DNA from: Paenibacillus arenosi
GTDB lineage: Bacteria; Bacillota; Bacilli; Paenibacillales; Paenibacillaceae
DNA length: 64,000 bases
Assembly (NCBI RefSeq): GCF_014841135.1
Contig: NZ_JACYTN010000013.1
Span: 1-64,000, forward strand
Reading direction: 5' to 3'
A program made the position numbers and the translations under genes. The notes under the pieces are model-generated. The model was not told the origin of the DNA and ran no database searches. It saw only the letters and a program-made list of their open reading frames with translations. Positions 27,662 to 36,637 of the stretch are shown piece by piece (position 1 is the first letter of the stretch; each line of letters opens with the position of its first letter).

Positions 27662-27786
27662 ATAGAAGAGCTATACTAAGTTTGTAAATAAGATTCGTAT
27701 TTATCGGAGTTGCCATTTTATTGTCTTACTAAATGGTAGTGCAAAGAAGTCAGCTGCCATAAGCAGCTGAACGGGAGGGCTTACGG

Positions 27787-29070
27787 ATGAAGAAGTTCGC
27801 AAAATTATCGTTGTTAATGCTAGTAGCAGTTTCGGTCATGTTAGCAGGATGTGGCTCCAAAGATTCCAAAGAGAGCACAGCAAATAACGGAAATAGCACG
27901 AAGACGGTTAACATATTCCAATTCAAAGTAGAAATCGCGGATGCGATGCAGCGTATGAAGGCGGAGTTTGAGAAAGAGCATCCAAACATTAAGCTAAACA
28001 TTCAAGCCGTGGGCGGCGGTGCCGATTACTCCGCTGCTTTGAAAGCGAAGTTCGCTGCTAATGATGCGCCTGATATTTTCAACAATGGTGGATTCCAAGA
28101 GATGGAGACGTGGATGGAGCACTTGGAGGACTTGTCCGCAGAACCTTGGGTGAAAGACGTGATTCCACTTGCTAAAGAGCCGATGACGAAGGATGGCAAG
28201 TTGTATGGTCAACCGATGAACTTAGAAGGCTACGGCTTTATTTATAACAAAGACTTGTTTACCAAAGCAGGCATTACAGAGTTGCCTAAAACATTATCGC
28301 AGCTAGAAGATGCAGCTAAGAAGTTGCAAGCTGCAGGCATTACTCCATTCGCTAACGGCTATCAGGAGTGGTGGATTCTAGGCATTCACAACTTAAACGT
28401 TGCTTTCGCACATCAACCAGATCCGAATGCATTTATTCAAGGATTGAAAGATGGATCTGCGAAAATGACGGGCAATACAGTGTTCCAAGATTGGACGAAG
28501 ATGCTTGATTTGACGATTCAATACGGTAATAAGAATCCGTTGACGACAGACTACAATACGCAAGTTACGTTGTTCGCTAAGGGTGAAACAGCGATGATGC
28601 AGCAAGGGAACTGGACGCAAGTACAGATCGACGGCATTAACAAAGACTTGAACTTGGGCGTCCTGCCAATGCCAATCGATGAAGATGCTTCAAAAAATGA
28701 CAAGTTGCTTGTAGGCGTACCGAACAACTGGGTTATTAATAAGAATTCAAAAGTGAAAGAAGAAGCGAAAATCTTTTTGAACTGGCTCGTATCTTCCGAA
28801 ACAGGCAAGAAGTATATTACGAAGGAATTTAAGTTCATTCCAGCATTCTCTACGATTACAGCAACAGCTGAAGACCTTGGTGATATCGCAGCTGATGTGA
28901 TGAAGTACAGCCAAGAGGACAAAGCGTTGAGCTGGAACTGGTTCAAATATCCGGATGGTGCGACGCAAGAGTTCGGCAGCATGATTCAGGCCTATGTAGC
29001 GGGCAAGGATGATCAGACGAAGTTGTTGGAGAACTTCCAGAAGGCATGGGATAATCTGAGCAAGAAATAA
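27787..29070 (+). CDS. Sugar-binding lipoprotein of the ABC transporter
   Basis: 427 residues. The lipobox MLAGC makes Cys22 the lipidated residue. The mature part is a family-1 extracellular solute-binding protein (ADAMQRMKAEFEKEHPNIKL, DAPDIFNNGG, YGQPMNLEGYGFIYNKDLF). It delivers an unknown sugar or oligosaccharide to the two permeases. Its order after the permeases is unusual, and it has its own apparent promoter with a cre site, so it can be made at higher level. The ribosome-binding site is GGGAGGG. Confidence 0.95.
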   Translation: MKKFAKLSLLMLVAVSVMLAGCGSKDSKESTANNGNSTKTVNIFQFKVEIADAMQRMKAEFEKEHPNIKLNIQAVGGGADYSAALKAKFAANDAPDIFNNGGFQEMETWMEHLEDLSAEPWVKDVIPLAKEPMTKDGKLYGQPMNLEGYGFIYNKDLFTKAGITELPKTLSQLEDAAKKLQAAGITPFANGYQEWWILGIHNLNVAFAHQPDPNAFIQGLKDGSAKMTGNTVFQDWTKMLDLTIQYGNKNPLTTDYNTQVTLFAKGETAMMQQGNWTQVQIDGINKDLNLGVLPMPIDEDASKNDKLLVGVPNNWVINKNSKVKEEAKIFLNWLVSSETGKKYITKEFKFIPAFSTITATAEDLGDIAADVMKYSQEDKALSWNWFKYPDGATQEFGSMIQAYVAGKDDQTKLLENFQKAWDNLSKK

Positions 29071-29076
29071 GAGTAG

Positions 29077-29108
29077 CAAAGCTATCCACGGATTAGTGGG
29101 TAGCTTTG
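29077..29108 (+). terminator. Terminator after the binding-protein gene
   Basis: The 13-bp stem CAAAGCTATCCAC / GTGGGTAGCTTTG (one G-T pair) has a 6-base loop and is followed by TTGTATTT. Confidence 0.85.
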
Positions 29109-29200
29109 TTGTATTTATTAAGGGAGATGATGCATGTTGTTATCCGTTAGCCCTGTAGTAAAATGAATATTGATATAACAGTAAATGGGAGGAGTATTCG

Positions 29201-29584
29201 ATGCAAAAGATGCGGCATGAAGCGCTTCGTTCACGAACAGAACGCTTTTTAAGTCGTCTTAAAACTGTAACACTACTCGTTGTTCTACTTGTAGCTCTCT
29301 CTAACCAATTTGGTACTTATCGCGCATATGCTACCGAGAAACACCTTGTCCAGACTACAAGTAATATGAAACATGACAATAAAGGCAGCATAGACATAGC
29401 AAGTAAAGAGATCGATTCAGAGCGTAAGCAGCAGCTTCTGGAGGAGTATGGTTTAGAATCAGAGCAGCCTTCGAATAACTTTCAAGGCGGGGACTTTGGA
29501 TTCTCCGTAAGCGATAATCCGAATCAGGATACGCTTGTTATGTACCTGCTGAAGCTGCTTCTCAGCTTCATAAAGTCGCTGTAA
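29201..29584 (+). CDS. Small membrane or secreted protein of unknown function
   Basis: 127 residues. A basic N-terminus (RHEALRSRTERFLSRLK) is followed by a hydrophobic segment (about 22-38) and AYA, giving a possible signal peptide or anchor. The rest is polar (about 45-110), and a hydrophobic amphipathic tail (VMYLLKLLLSFIKSL) ends the protein. GGGAGGAG precedes the ATG. No family is recognised. The two-ended hydrophobicity suggests membrane association. Confidence 0.7.
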   Translation: MQKMRHEALRSRTERFLSRLKTVTLLVVLLVALSNQFGTYRAYATEKHLVQTTSNMKHDNKGSIDIASKEIDSERKQQLLEEYGLESEQPSNNFQGGDFGFSVSDNPNQDTLVMYLLKLLLSFIKSL

Positions 29585-29727
29585 TCTTCACGTATTCACA
29601 TCTGAGATTGGATGAATTTACATCATTTCTGATCAATAACTTGCCTACTGAACCATAGGTCACTATACTAAAGATAGTGTATACTTTTATACAAATACTA
29701 GATTTCATTGAGGAGGTGGCGTCAGTT

Positions 29728-29829
29728 ATGGACGATGAGCCAGGGGAAGCGGGTAATAGGATTCAGGCATTATGTGTAATCAATAAGATCAAGATACGTT
29801 TAAAAACAAGCTATTATCGCCGGAATTAA
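29728..29829 (+). CDS. Possible 33-residue peptide
   Basis: An ATG with a strong GAGGAGGTGG site upstream opens a 33-residue frame starting MDDEPGEAGNRIQALCVINK and ending in a basic tail (YYRRN). The site is better than for many real genes here, but nothing is known about such a peptide and it may be a remnant. The surrounding 29585-29900 has no other candidate. Confidence 0.35.
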   Translation: MDDEPGEAGNRIQALCVINKIKIRLKTSYYRRN

Positions 29830-29901
29830 ATCATGTATTCCAAACTCATGGATATCGATGGTTATAGGAATACTTGAAAATGATGATGGAGGATGAATAG
29901 T

Positions 29902-31245
29902 GTGTTTACGGAAATTTTGATTCTTTTGATACTCATAGTGCTAAATGCTTTTTTTGCAGCCTCAGAAATTGCTCTTATTTCATTGAATGACAACAAAGTT
30001 AAGTCTATGGCGGAGGCAGGGCATAAAAAAGCAAAACTATTGCACAGTCTTCTGAGCGAACCGAGCCGTTTCTTGGCCACAATCCAGATCGGTATAACGT
30101 TAGCGGGGTTCATGGCGAGTGCATTCGCCGCTGAGAGCTTTGCTGGCAGGTTGGCACAATATCTTTATGAAGCAGGGGTACCTATTCCGAGAACGATTTT
30201 GGAGACGGTATCAGTCATTGTGATTACGATTATTTTGTCTTATTTCACGTTAGTATTTGGTGAACTAGTACCGAAGCGATTGGCGATGAAAAAGTATGAG
30301 TCGATTGCGATGTTCGCAGCCGTGCCATTGACCGTTCTATCTAAGGTTACTGCGCCATTTGTTCGATTACTTACAGGTTCAATGAACTTGATCGTACGTA
30401 TCCTGGGTGTTAACCCGGATGAGAACAAAGAGCAGGTAACGGAAGAAGAAATTCGAATGATGGTCGACGTTGGTAACGAAAATGGTACGATTCAAGAAGA
30501 CGAGAAAATGATGATTAATAACATTTTTGAGTTGGACAATAAGACAGTGACGGACATTATGACACATCGAAGCAGTGTAATCGCCATTTCGATGGATTCC
30601 TCACTTAAAGAAGTTGCGAAGCTAATTAATATTGAAAAATATACGAGATATCCTATATATGAAGGTGACATCGACAATATTGTCGGTATTCTACACGTGA
30701 AAGATATTATTAAGTATCTTGAAACGGACGTAGATGATTCCTTTAATTTGAAAGATCTCATTCGGGTTCCTTACTTCATCCCGGCTTCTAAGCGTATCGA
30801 TGATTTGTTCAAAGAACTGCAGAACAATAAAGTTCATATCGCTGTAGCGATTGATGAGTATGGCGGTACAGCAGGAATTGTAACAGTCGAAGATTTGCTG
30901 GAAGAGATCGTGGGTAACATTTTTGACGAACATGATGATGAGGAAGAAGAGAAAGAGATCGAGCAGGTTGAAGAGGGCGTCTGGGTTGTAGACGGAACAA
31001 TTCAACTACGCGTGCTTAATCCTATCGTTGACGCAGATTTCCCTACGGATGATTACGATACATTAAGTGGTTTCGTTATTGGTCAGCTCGGAAGAATTCC
31101 TGAGCAGTCGGAGAAGCCTGTTGTGATGTTTGGTGGTTTCGTATTTGAAGTGCTTGAAGTGGACGAGAAGCGAATTCATAAATTGAAAGTGCTTCGTTCT
31201 AATGCGGAAGTATCTTCTGTTGCTGAACCGATATTGGAAACGTAA
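29902..31245 (+). CDS. CNNM/CorC-type transporter (hemolysin-family protein)
   Basis: 447 residues. An N-terminal DUF21/CNNM membrane domain (about 1-190, three to four helices) is followed by a pair of CBS domains (about 200-330, TDIMTHRSSVIAI ... VGILHVKDIIKYL) and a CorC_HlyC domain at the C-terminus (DGTIQLRVLNPIVDADFP). Relatives act in magnesium or cobalt efflux, and 'hemolysin' is a historical name. GTG at 29902 has GGAGG eight bases upstream. The ATG at 29893 lies inside that site and is rejected. Confidence 0.93.
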   Translation: MFTEILILLILIVLNAFFAASEIALISLNDNKVKSMAEAGHKKAKLLHSLLSEPSRFLATIQIGITLAGFMASAFAAESFAGRLAQYLYEAGVPIPRTILETVSVIVITIILSYFTLVFGELVPKRLAMKKYESIAMFAAVPLTVLSKVTAPFVRLLTGSMNLIVRILGVNPDENKEQVTEEEIRMMVDVGNENGTIQEDEKMMINNIFELDNKTVTDIMTHRSSVIAISMDSSLKEVAKLINIEKYTRYPIYEGDIDNIVGILHVKDIIKYLETDVDDSFNLKDLIRVPYFIPASKRIDDLFKELQNNKVHIAVAIDEYGGTAGIVTVEDLLEEIVGNIFDEHDDEEEEKEIEQVEEGVWVVDGTIQLRVLNPIVDADFPTDDYDTLSGFVIGQLGRIPEQSEKPVVMFGGFVFEVLEVDEKRIHKLKVLRSNAEVSSVAEPILET

Positions 31246-31263
31246 TGAAATAGTTATTGAGAT

Positions 31264-31308
31264 AAAAATACCGCCATTGCGCAATCCAAATGCAATGGCG
31301 GTATTTTT
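31264..31308. terminator. Bidirectional terminator
   Basis: The 17-bp perfect stem AAAAATACCGCCATTGC / GCAATGGCGGTATTTTT has an 11-base loop. It serves the CNNM gene and the convergent membrane-protein gene. Confidence 0.95.
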
Positions 31309-31317
31309 GTGAATGCT

Positions 31318-32310
31318 TTACACAAATACACTTCCTGGTCTACCCATCCATACATAGATAATCATTAATGTGAAGAGCAGGGCGCTGAAGTTAAGGACTA
31401 TAAATGTACTGCGTACCTTTGGCGAACGAAGAAACTTGAATTTGAGCATCGTTTTTGTCTCGTCCGCGCCTTCAATGATAAACATGACGAGAAGCGTATG
31501 TACAACCATATGCCCGACGATTTCTTTTAGGCCGAATACCGTTGTCGTCATAAGGAATACGCTTGTCAGAACGAGTGCGGCAAATCGATTCATCATCCCC
31601 ACAATAAAGGCCCAAGCAATCCCGATTTCAATGAAAGCGCTAATAAGAACGAAGTCCTCAATCGTAAATCCTAAGGAAGGAAGCCCATACTCATGAAAAA
31701 GGGAGCAAGCGAGTTTAGCAATTGTGATTTTTTCAATCGCCAGCCATGCTAAGGATAGTCCTGTGCTTATAAAAAGGGCAGATGTTGCTGTGTGGCTCCA
31801 TTTCGTATGAATAACGAATAAATAATAGATGATCCCAATATAAAACATATAATCGAGTGCATGAAACAGGCCGTATATCATAATGGCATGGATGTAAAGG
31901 AGTGTGAGAGCGGATGCACTTATGAAGAGTGTCTTGCGATGCAGCAATCCAAATAGGGCAACGGTAAGGACCACGTAAACCCACCATTGATTCGAAACAA
32001 GGTCAGGTGCCAAATACGATCCTGTACTAAGCTGTAAAAGCAGCCCAATTCCGAGTCCAACACGCAGAATAATCGAATTAAAGCGTTTTAACCCATGTAG
32101 ATGACGATGAATGCGGCTAACAACGCCGACATTTCGAATTGATTCATTGAAGAAAGCTAATATAAGTAAGACAATGGTGGTAAAGATAAGCCAAAACAAA
32201 AATGTAGGGGTAATCACATTGGCAATAGGTGAAGGGATCCAATCTTGATCCTCAGTAAACCATTTTACATGCATATACTTGCTGCTCCACGAAGGAAGCC
32301 ATGAATTCAT
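31318..32310 (-). CDS. Integral membrane protein, DoxX-like in style, function unknown
   Basis: 330 residues with eight or nine hydrophobic helices and very few charged residues outside loops. Helices containing AFIEIGIAWAFIVGMMNRFAA and VLTSVFLMTTTVFGLKEIVGH recall DoxX-type proteins, but the assignment is weak. A basic loop (RIHRHLHGLKR) follows the first helix. The gene is monocistronic, with the large bidirectional hairpin as terminator. The ribosome-binding site is a modest GGAGG-like sequence. Confidence 0.75.
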   Translation of the reverse strand: MNSWLPSWSSKYMHVKWFTEDQDWIPSPIANVITPTFLFWLIFTTIVLLILAFFNESIRNVGVVSRIHRHLHGLKRFNSIILRVGLGIGLLLQLSTGSYLAPDLVSNQWWVYVVLTVALFGLLHRKTLFISASALTLLYIHAIMIYGLFHALDYMFYIGIIYYLFVIHTKWSHTATSALFISTGLSLAWLAIEKITIAKLACSLFHEYGLPSLGFTIEDFVLISAFIEIGIAWAFIVGMMNRFAALVLTSVFLMTTTVFGLKEIVGHMVVHTLLVMFIIEGADETKTMLKFKFLRSPKVRSTFIVLNFSALLFTLMIIYVWMGRPGSVFV

Positions 32311-32387
32311 AAATTCGCCTCCATTTGCTATTTAGTAGGGTAAAGATAAGTAACGGAATATTCACCACCTTTTTGTCGTATACCTGT

Positions 32388-32423
32388 CGTAGATGTAAGA
32401 GATGCACGGCCTTAACATCTACG
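32388..32423. other. Inverted repeat of unknown role
   Basis: CGTAGATGTAAG (32388-32399) pairs with CTTAACATCTACG (32411-32423), with one bulged A and an 11-base loop. It lies upstream of the membrane-protein gene and away from any gene end, so it could be an operator or a structured leader. Confidence 0.4.
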
Positions 32424-32627
32424 TATCGGATGGATACTTGTACAGAATGATACTATATATTCCAATTTATAGTACCACATACCAACAGATTGATCGACAA
32501 TTTTTGTCTTTTATCGGCTATCTTCAACATTTTCTTTATAGTTCCTTATGAAAAAAATTAAGGGAAAAAAGGTTAAGCGTATTTATTTTACCATTGTTCA
32601 GGAATATATGGATGATATGAATGTATT

Positions 32628-32751
32628 TTGTAAAGCGCTTACAATACATTCATATTACTAACAGTAACCGTAGTTTCATGACTATTGATATTTTATTGAC
32701 TTCTTAAACAGGTGAAGTATTATGTTAAAGCGCTGATCTAATTAGAGCGCT
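32628..32751 (+). promoter_or_regulatory. Promoter with repeated AGCGCT operators
   Basis: A 17-bp palindrome TTGTAAAGCGCTTACAA (32628-32644) lies upstream of a promoter TTGACT (32696-32701), 16-base spacer, TATTAT (32718-32723). Two more AGCGCT copies (32729-32734 and 32746-32751) flank CTAATTAG exactly where transcription would start. The first palindrome resembles a CcpA cre site but has one extra base in the centre. A second possible promoter is the extended -10 TGATATAAT (32795-32803), close to the start codon at 32838. Confidence 0.55.
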
Positions 32752-32837
32752 ATAACATTGTCATGAAAGCGATTAAGATACCGTATCCTTGGTATGATAT
32801 AATACATTTAATTAATGTAGGTTTTGGAGGATTTCAC

Positions 32838-33338
32838 ATGCTTAGTTATGAAGAAAAATCCGCGATTGCGGATTCATTTTTAGAATTAGAACGCAGACAA
32901 GTATCACTAGGTCGCTCAAATTACCATTTCGAACAAAGTATGTACGACAAAAAAACGGTTGTGTATCATTTGCATCCGAATGGTAATGGATTTGTTTACG
33001 CAGGTTTGTTGAAAGGTTATGAGAAGGATGACAAGGGACTTGTGAATATTCGTGATTTCACAGCGGATGAATTGCGTACGATTATTGAACAATCTATTCG
33101 CTCCTTATCTGCAATGCCTGCATCACTAGAGTCTGATGACTCTCATGGCTCTGATGAGTCTGCACAGGAAGAATATTGGACTAATGCCAGCAATCAGACG
33201 CTTACCCTGCAATTCGAAGATGAAGATCAAATGTGGTACATTTATGCAGGGTTAAACTTAGATACTGTTTTTGAAACGTATGAGGAAGCGAAGGAATATC
33301 TCGAGGAAGAAGGCTTCAAGCCTGCAATGAAAAAGTAA
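32838..33338 (+). CDS. Conserved-looking cytoplasmic protein of unknown function
   Basis: 166 residues, no signal or membrane segment. It has two alpha/beta parts joined by an acidic Ser-rich linker (ASLESDDSHGSDESAQEE). The first part is YHLHPNGNGFVYAGLLKGY, the second TLTLQFEDEDQMWYIYAGLN followed by TYEEAKEYLEEEGF. The two parts may be diverged halves of one fold, as both contain a YAGL element. TTGGAGG lies eight bases before the ATG. It is followed after 30 bases by degV, so the pair is probably co-transcribed from the AGCGCT-operator promoter. Confidence 0.75.
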   Translation: MLSYEEKSAIADSFLELERRQVSLGRSNYHFEQSMYDKKTVVYHLHPNGNGFVYAGLLKGYEKDDKGLVNIRDFTADELRTIIEQSIRSLSAMPASLESDDSHGSDESAQEEYWTNASNQTLTLQFEDEDQMWYIYAGLNLDTVFETYEEAKEYLEEEGFKPAMKK

Positions 33339-33368
33339 TTACATCATACGAACAGAAATGGGTGCGCA

Positions 33369-34229
33369 ATGACGAAGAAAATTGCTTGGATAACGGATAG
33401 TACCGCTTATATGCCGGATAACTTGAAACATAACGAAGATGTGTTTGTCATTCCAATGGGCATTGTATTTGGCAACGACGTTTTTGACGATGGCATTGAT
33501 CTCACCACAGAGGAGCTCTACCGTCGCATTCGCGAGGAAAAGGAAATGCCGAAGACGTCTCAGCCGCCAATCGGTAGATATGCGGCGTTATTTGAACAGT
33601 TGAAAGATGCTGGTTATGATTGCGCAATTGCTATTCATGTATCAGAAAAAATAAGCGGAACGTTGGCATGTTGTCACTCTGCTGCTGACCTTGCGTCGTT
33701 TGATGTCGAAGTTGTCGATTCGAAGGCGATGTCCTATGTTCTTACGACACTTCTCTACAAAGGGCTGGAGCTTGCTGAACAAGGTCTAAGCTATCAAGAG
33801 ATCGCAGCTCAATTACGGCAGGAAGCAAATAAAGCAGAGAATTATATTGTACTGGGCAATCTGGATCAATTCTACAAAGGTGGAAGAATGTCAGGCACGC
33901 AATACTTAGTCGGTTCACTTCTTCGTATTAAGCCAGTGCTTCGTATCCACGAAGGCGCGTTTGAACTATTTGATAAAGTACGTTCTGAAAAAAAGGCATA
34001 TGCACGTTTAGTTGAGCTATTTCAACAGGCTTATGAACGGAATCGTGTCCAAAGCATTCAAATCATGCACGGTAATGTGATCGATAAAGCAGAAACATTG
34101 AAGCAGCAGATTCAAGCGCTTTTCCCTCAGCTTGAGGTTGTAATCGGGGAAATCAGCTCTGCCATTGCTGTACATGCTGGTGAAGGAACTGTCGCTGTTA
34201 TTTGGCATAATGAGCCGAAGAACTCATAA
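33369..34229 (+). CDS. degV: DegV-family fatty-acid-binding protein
   Basis: 286 residues. The N-terminal motif AWITDSTAYMP and PKTSQPP (the S-Q-P loop that contacts the fatty acid carboxylate) are diagnostic. KISGTLACCHSAADL and NLDQFYKGGRMSGTQYLVGSLLRIKPVL also match the family. Homologues (FakB) present fatty acids to the kinase FakA. That role is inferred here, and no fakA is in the window. Confidence 0.95.
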   Translation: MTKKIAWITDSTAYMPDNLKHNEDVFVIPMGIVFGNDVFDDGIDLTTEELYRRIREEKEMPKTSQPPIGRYAALFEQLKDAGYDCAIAIHVSEKISGTLACCHSAADLASFDVEVVDSKAMSYVLTTLLYKGLELAEQGLSYQEIAAQLRQEANKAENYIVLGNLDQFYKGGRMSGTQYLVGSLLRIKPVLRIHEGAFELFDKVRSEKKAYARLVELFQQAYERNRVQSIQIMHGNVIDKAETLKQQIQALFPQLEVVIGEISSAIAVHAGEGTVAVIWHNEPKNS

Positions 34230-34286
34230 TAAATTATAAAATATGCAAGTACGTAAATAAGTAAGTATGCAAATAAGTAAGTGTGC

Positions 34287-34338
34287 AAAAAAGACTGTTC
34301 TCAAGCCGCGAAACGGACCTGGGTTCAGTCTTTTTTTC
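34287..34338. terminator. Terminator between convergent degV and MocR genes
   Basis: The outer stem AAAAAAGACTG (34287-34297) / CAGTCTTTTTT (34326-34336) has an irregular inner stem. T-tracts on both strands make it bidirectional. Confidence 0.85.
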
Positions 34339-35755
34339 ATTTAGGGAACCAAACTTCTTTCAAGCGCTGTATTCCTTCATCTATGAACTCCTCTGCAATT
34401 CCACCGAAACCGATTATGAAATGCAGCTCATTACGTTGAGAAGGTAGCCACCATGTGAAAGACATAGGTGTCATTCGTATCTCGGCTTCTCTAGCTAACT
34501 CAACAAGCTCTGCTTCTGAGCGCTGATCGTGAACGGTCAAAAGGATATGGAAACCAGCATCTGTTCCGGTTATAACAGCGCGATCTTGAAATTGTTCTTG
34601 AATCGATCGAATTAGGATGTCGTGCTTTCTCTTATATAGCTGACGCATTCGTCGCAAGTGTTTCTCGAAATGTCCTTTTTCCATAAACTGATGCAGAGCA
34701 AGTTGATTGATTCTAGAAGCTGAGTGCTCTAGGTATAGCTCCCATTTTAGTTGATGATAAGTAGGTAGTAAGCTATTAGGCAGGATCATGTAATGAATAC
34801 AAAAAGTCGGTGCAATCGCCTGAGAAAAGCTTCCTAAGTAAATGACAGGACTATTTTCGACCAGTCCTTGGATGGACGGGATGGATCGACCATGATAGCG
34901 GAATTCACCGCCATAGTCATCTTCAATAATGAAACCTTGTGAATCGTTGGCCCATTCCAGTAGTTGAATTCGCTTAGCAATTGGCGTCATCAACCCTGTT
35001 GGGAACTGATGCGATGGGGCTGTGTAAACGACGTTTATATTCGAACTGTACAATGGCTCGATCTGAATCCCGTCTTCTTGCAGTGGGATGGGAACGACTT
35101 CATATCCATGATTTTTAAAAGTGGCTGGCACCAAATGATAACAAGGGTCTTCGATGCCTAGGCGATTGCCGCTGCCGCTATGTTTGAGCAGTAAGCTTAA
35201 CAAAGAAGCGAGTATGTATTGGTCCGCCCCAACAATGACTTGATCAGGCGTGCAGCGAAGTCCTCGGTAGCGGCGCAAGTATGTTGCAATACTTTGTCGC
35301 AATGCAGGTTCCCCTTGTGGATTACCATACTGTAAGCCATCGGCGTGATCGAGTGCATCGTGTAATAAGCCCCTCCAAATACGATGCGGAAACGTAGAGA
35401 AGTCGTTTTTTGATATATGAAAATCATAGCGATAATAGTGAGGATCACGTGCTGTTATCCGATGTGTTGGAGGCTGTTTAGAAGAAACTGCGTACTTATG
35501 GTAAATAGGGTGCAGCGTTTGAACATAATAACCGCTCTTTGGCCTGCTCTTAATAAATCCTTCTGCCACTAACTGCTGAAAGGCGAGCTCTACAGGAGTC
35601 GTGCTCACATTAAGATGTTCTGCAAGTTTGCGCAAAGAAGGCATACGAGTATTGGGGGATAGATTTCCTAGTCGTATTTCTTGTTTGAAGAACTCGTATA
35701 GCTGTAAATAAAAGGGCGTTTTGCTTTGCTCATCAAGCTTAGGAGCTATGAACAT
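34337..35755 (-). CDS. MocR/GabR-type regulator without the PLP lysine
   Basis: 472 residues. An N-terminal GntR-type winged helix (about 5-75, MPSLRKLAEHLNVSTTPVEL) joins a class-I aminotransferase-like domain. Aminotransferase-fold features are present (NPQGEPALR, IIEDDYGGEFRY). In the loop that normally reads GxFSK, however, this protein reads GSFSQ, so the Schiff-base lysine is Gln312. Such a protein could not bind PLP covalently in the usual way. ATG at 35755 has GGAGG eight bases upstream. It is divergent from a GNAT acetyltransferase gene, the likely target. Confidence 0.92.
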   Translation of the reverse strand: MFIAPKLDEQSKTPFYLQLYEFFKQEIRLGNLSPNTRMPSLRKLAEHLNVSTTPVELAFQQLVAEGFIKSRPKSGYYVQTLHPIYHKYAVSSKQPPTHRITARDPHYYRYDFHISKNDFSTFPHRIWRGLLHDALDHADGLQYGNPQGEPALRQSIATYLRRYRGLRCTPDQVIVGADQYILASLLSLLLKHSGSGNRLGIEDPCYHLVPATFKNHGYEVVPIPLQEDGIQIEPLYSSNINVVYTAPSHQFPTGLMTPIAKRIQLLEWANDSQGFIIEDDYGGEFRYHGRSIPSIQGLVENSPVIYLGSFSQAIAPTFCIHYMILPNSLLPTYHQLKWELYLEHSASRINQLALHQFMEKGHFEKHLRRMRQLYKRKHDILIRSIQEQFQDRAVITGTDAGFHILLTVHDQRSEAELVELAREAEIRMTPMSFTWWLPSQRNELHFIIGFGGIAEEFIDEGIQRLKEVWFPK

Positions 35756-35853
35756 GAGGTAGTCCTCCATCTGTCCTTTTTTTAATAACGATTCTGTCTA
35801 TTTTGAAGTATACAGTTGTTCACTACGATAGGTATATAACGAAAAGGGGGATT

Positions 35854-36429
35854 ATGATGACTATCGCTACCACTCAACCCAAATTGCTCACAGGCAGCCG
35901 CGTATATTTGCGTCCCATTAATGGGGAAGATGCGGGCATGTATTATGAACACCTATATGTAGAAGAGACGAGAAGACTCACTGGAACACACAAGTATGCT
36001 ACCAAAGAGCAGATCTCCCGTTATATCGATGCCAAATCACAAGATGCTTCAAGTGTATTGCTGCTTATTGCATTACAGGAGTCAGATGAAGTCATAGGTG
36101 ATATTGCGCTTCAAGATATCGATACCATTAATCGTAGTGCAGGCATTCGTATCGCAATTAGTTATGAGCAGCATCAAGGCCAGGGGTATGGACAAGAGGC
36201 AATGCAATTGCTGCTTGAGTATGGATTTGGTGTGCTGAATTTGCAGCGAATTGAACTCGAAGTGTTCACCTACAATCCCCGTGCTGCGCATGTGTATGAG
36301 AAATTGGGCTTCGTACGTGAAGGAATTAAGCGTAAGGCACTCTATTATCATCATCAATACCATGATGTTATTACGATGAGTATGTTAGCAGATGAGTATC
36401 GTGCGAAGTATGGGATATCAGAGTTATGA
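35854..36429 (+). CDS. GNAT-family N-acetyltransferase
   Basis: About 191 residues, similar to RimJ/SpeG-type acetyltransferases. GSRVYLRPINGEDAGMYYEHL begins the fold, QGYGQEAMQLLLEYGF is the acetyl-CoA pyrophosphate loop, and NPRAAHVYEKLGFVREGIKR is the typical C-terminal part. The start is one of two adjacent ATGs (35854 or 35857) behind AAGGGGG. It is divergent from the MocR-type regulator with about 100 bases between, so it is probably regulated by it. The acetyl acceptor is unknown. Confidence 0.93.
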   Translation: MMTIATTQPKLLTGSRVYLRPINGEDAGMYYEHLYVEETRRLTGTHKYATKEQISRYIDAKSQDASSVLLLIALQESDEVIGDIALQDIDTINRSAGIRIAISYEQHQGQGYGQEAMQLLLEYGFGVLNLQRIELEVFTYNPRAAHVYEKLGFVREGIKRKALYYHHQYHDVITMSMLADEYRAKYGISEL

Positions 36430-36637
36430 AACGGTTGTATGAGGAGTTAGAATCTCAGCGTTAAGGGCGGCGAATATCAGTTAAAGTATCAATATTAGTT
36501 AGGAATTGATATTTGTAACTAAATGTTCACGAAATAGACACAAATAAAGCAGGAAATCATGAAACATTTTCCTTACTTTTCGACTCTTTACATATAGGTA
36601 AAATTCGCCTTATTAAGTCGATCAGGAGGATGCAAGT

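Noticed and set aside
32628-32644. Calling the palindrome a true cre site
   Set aside because: It has a 5-base centre where cre has 4, so the consensus positions cannot all be aligned.
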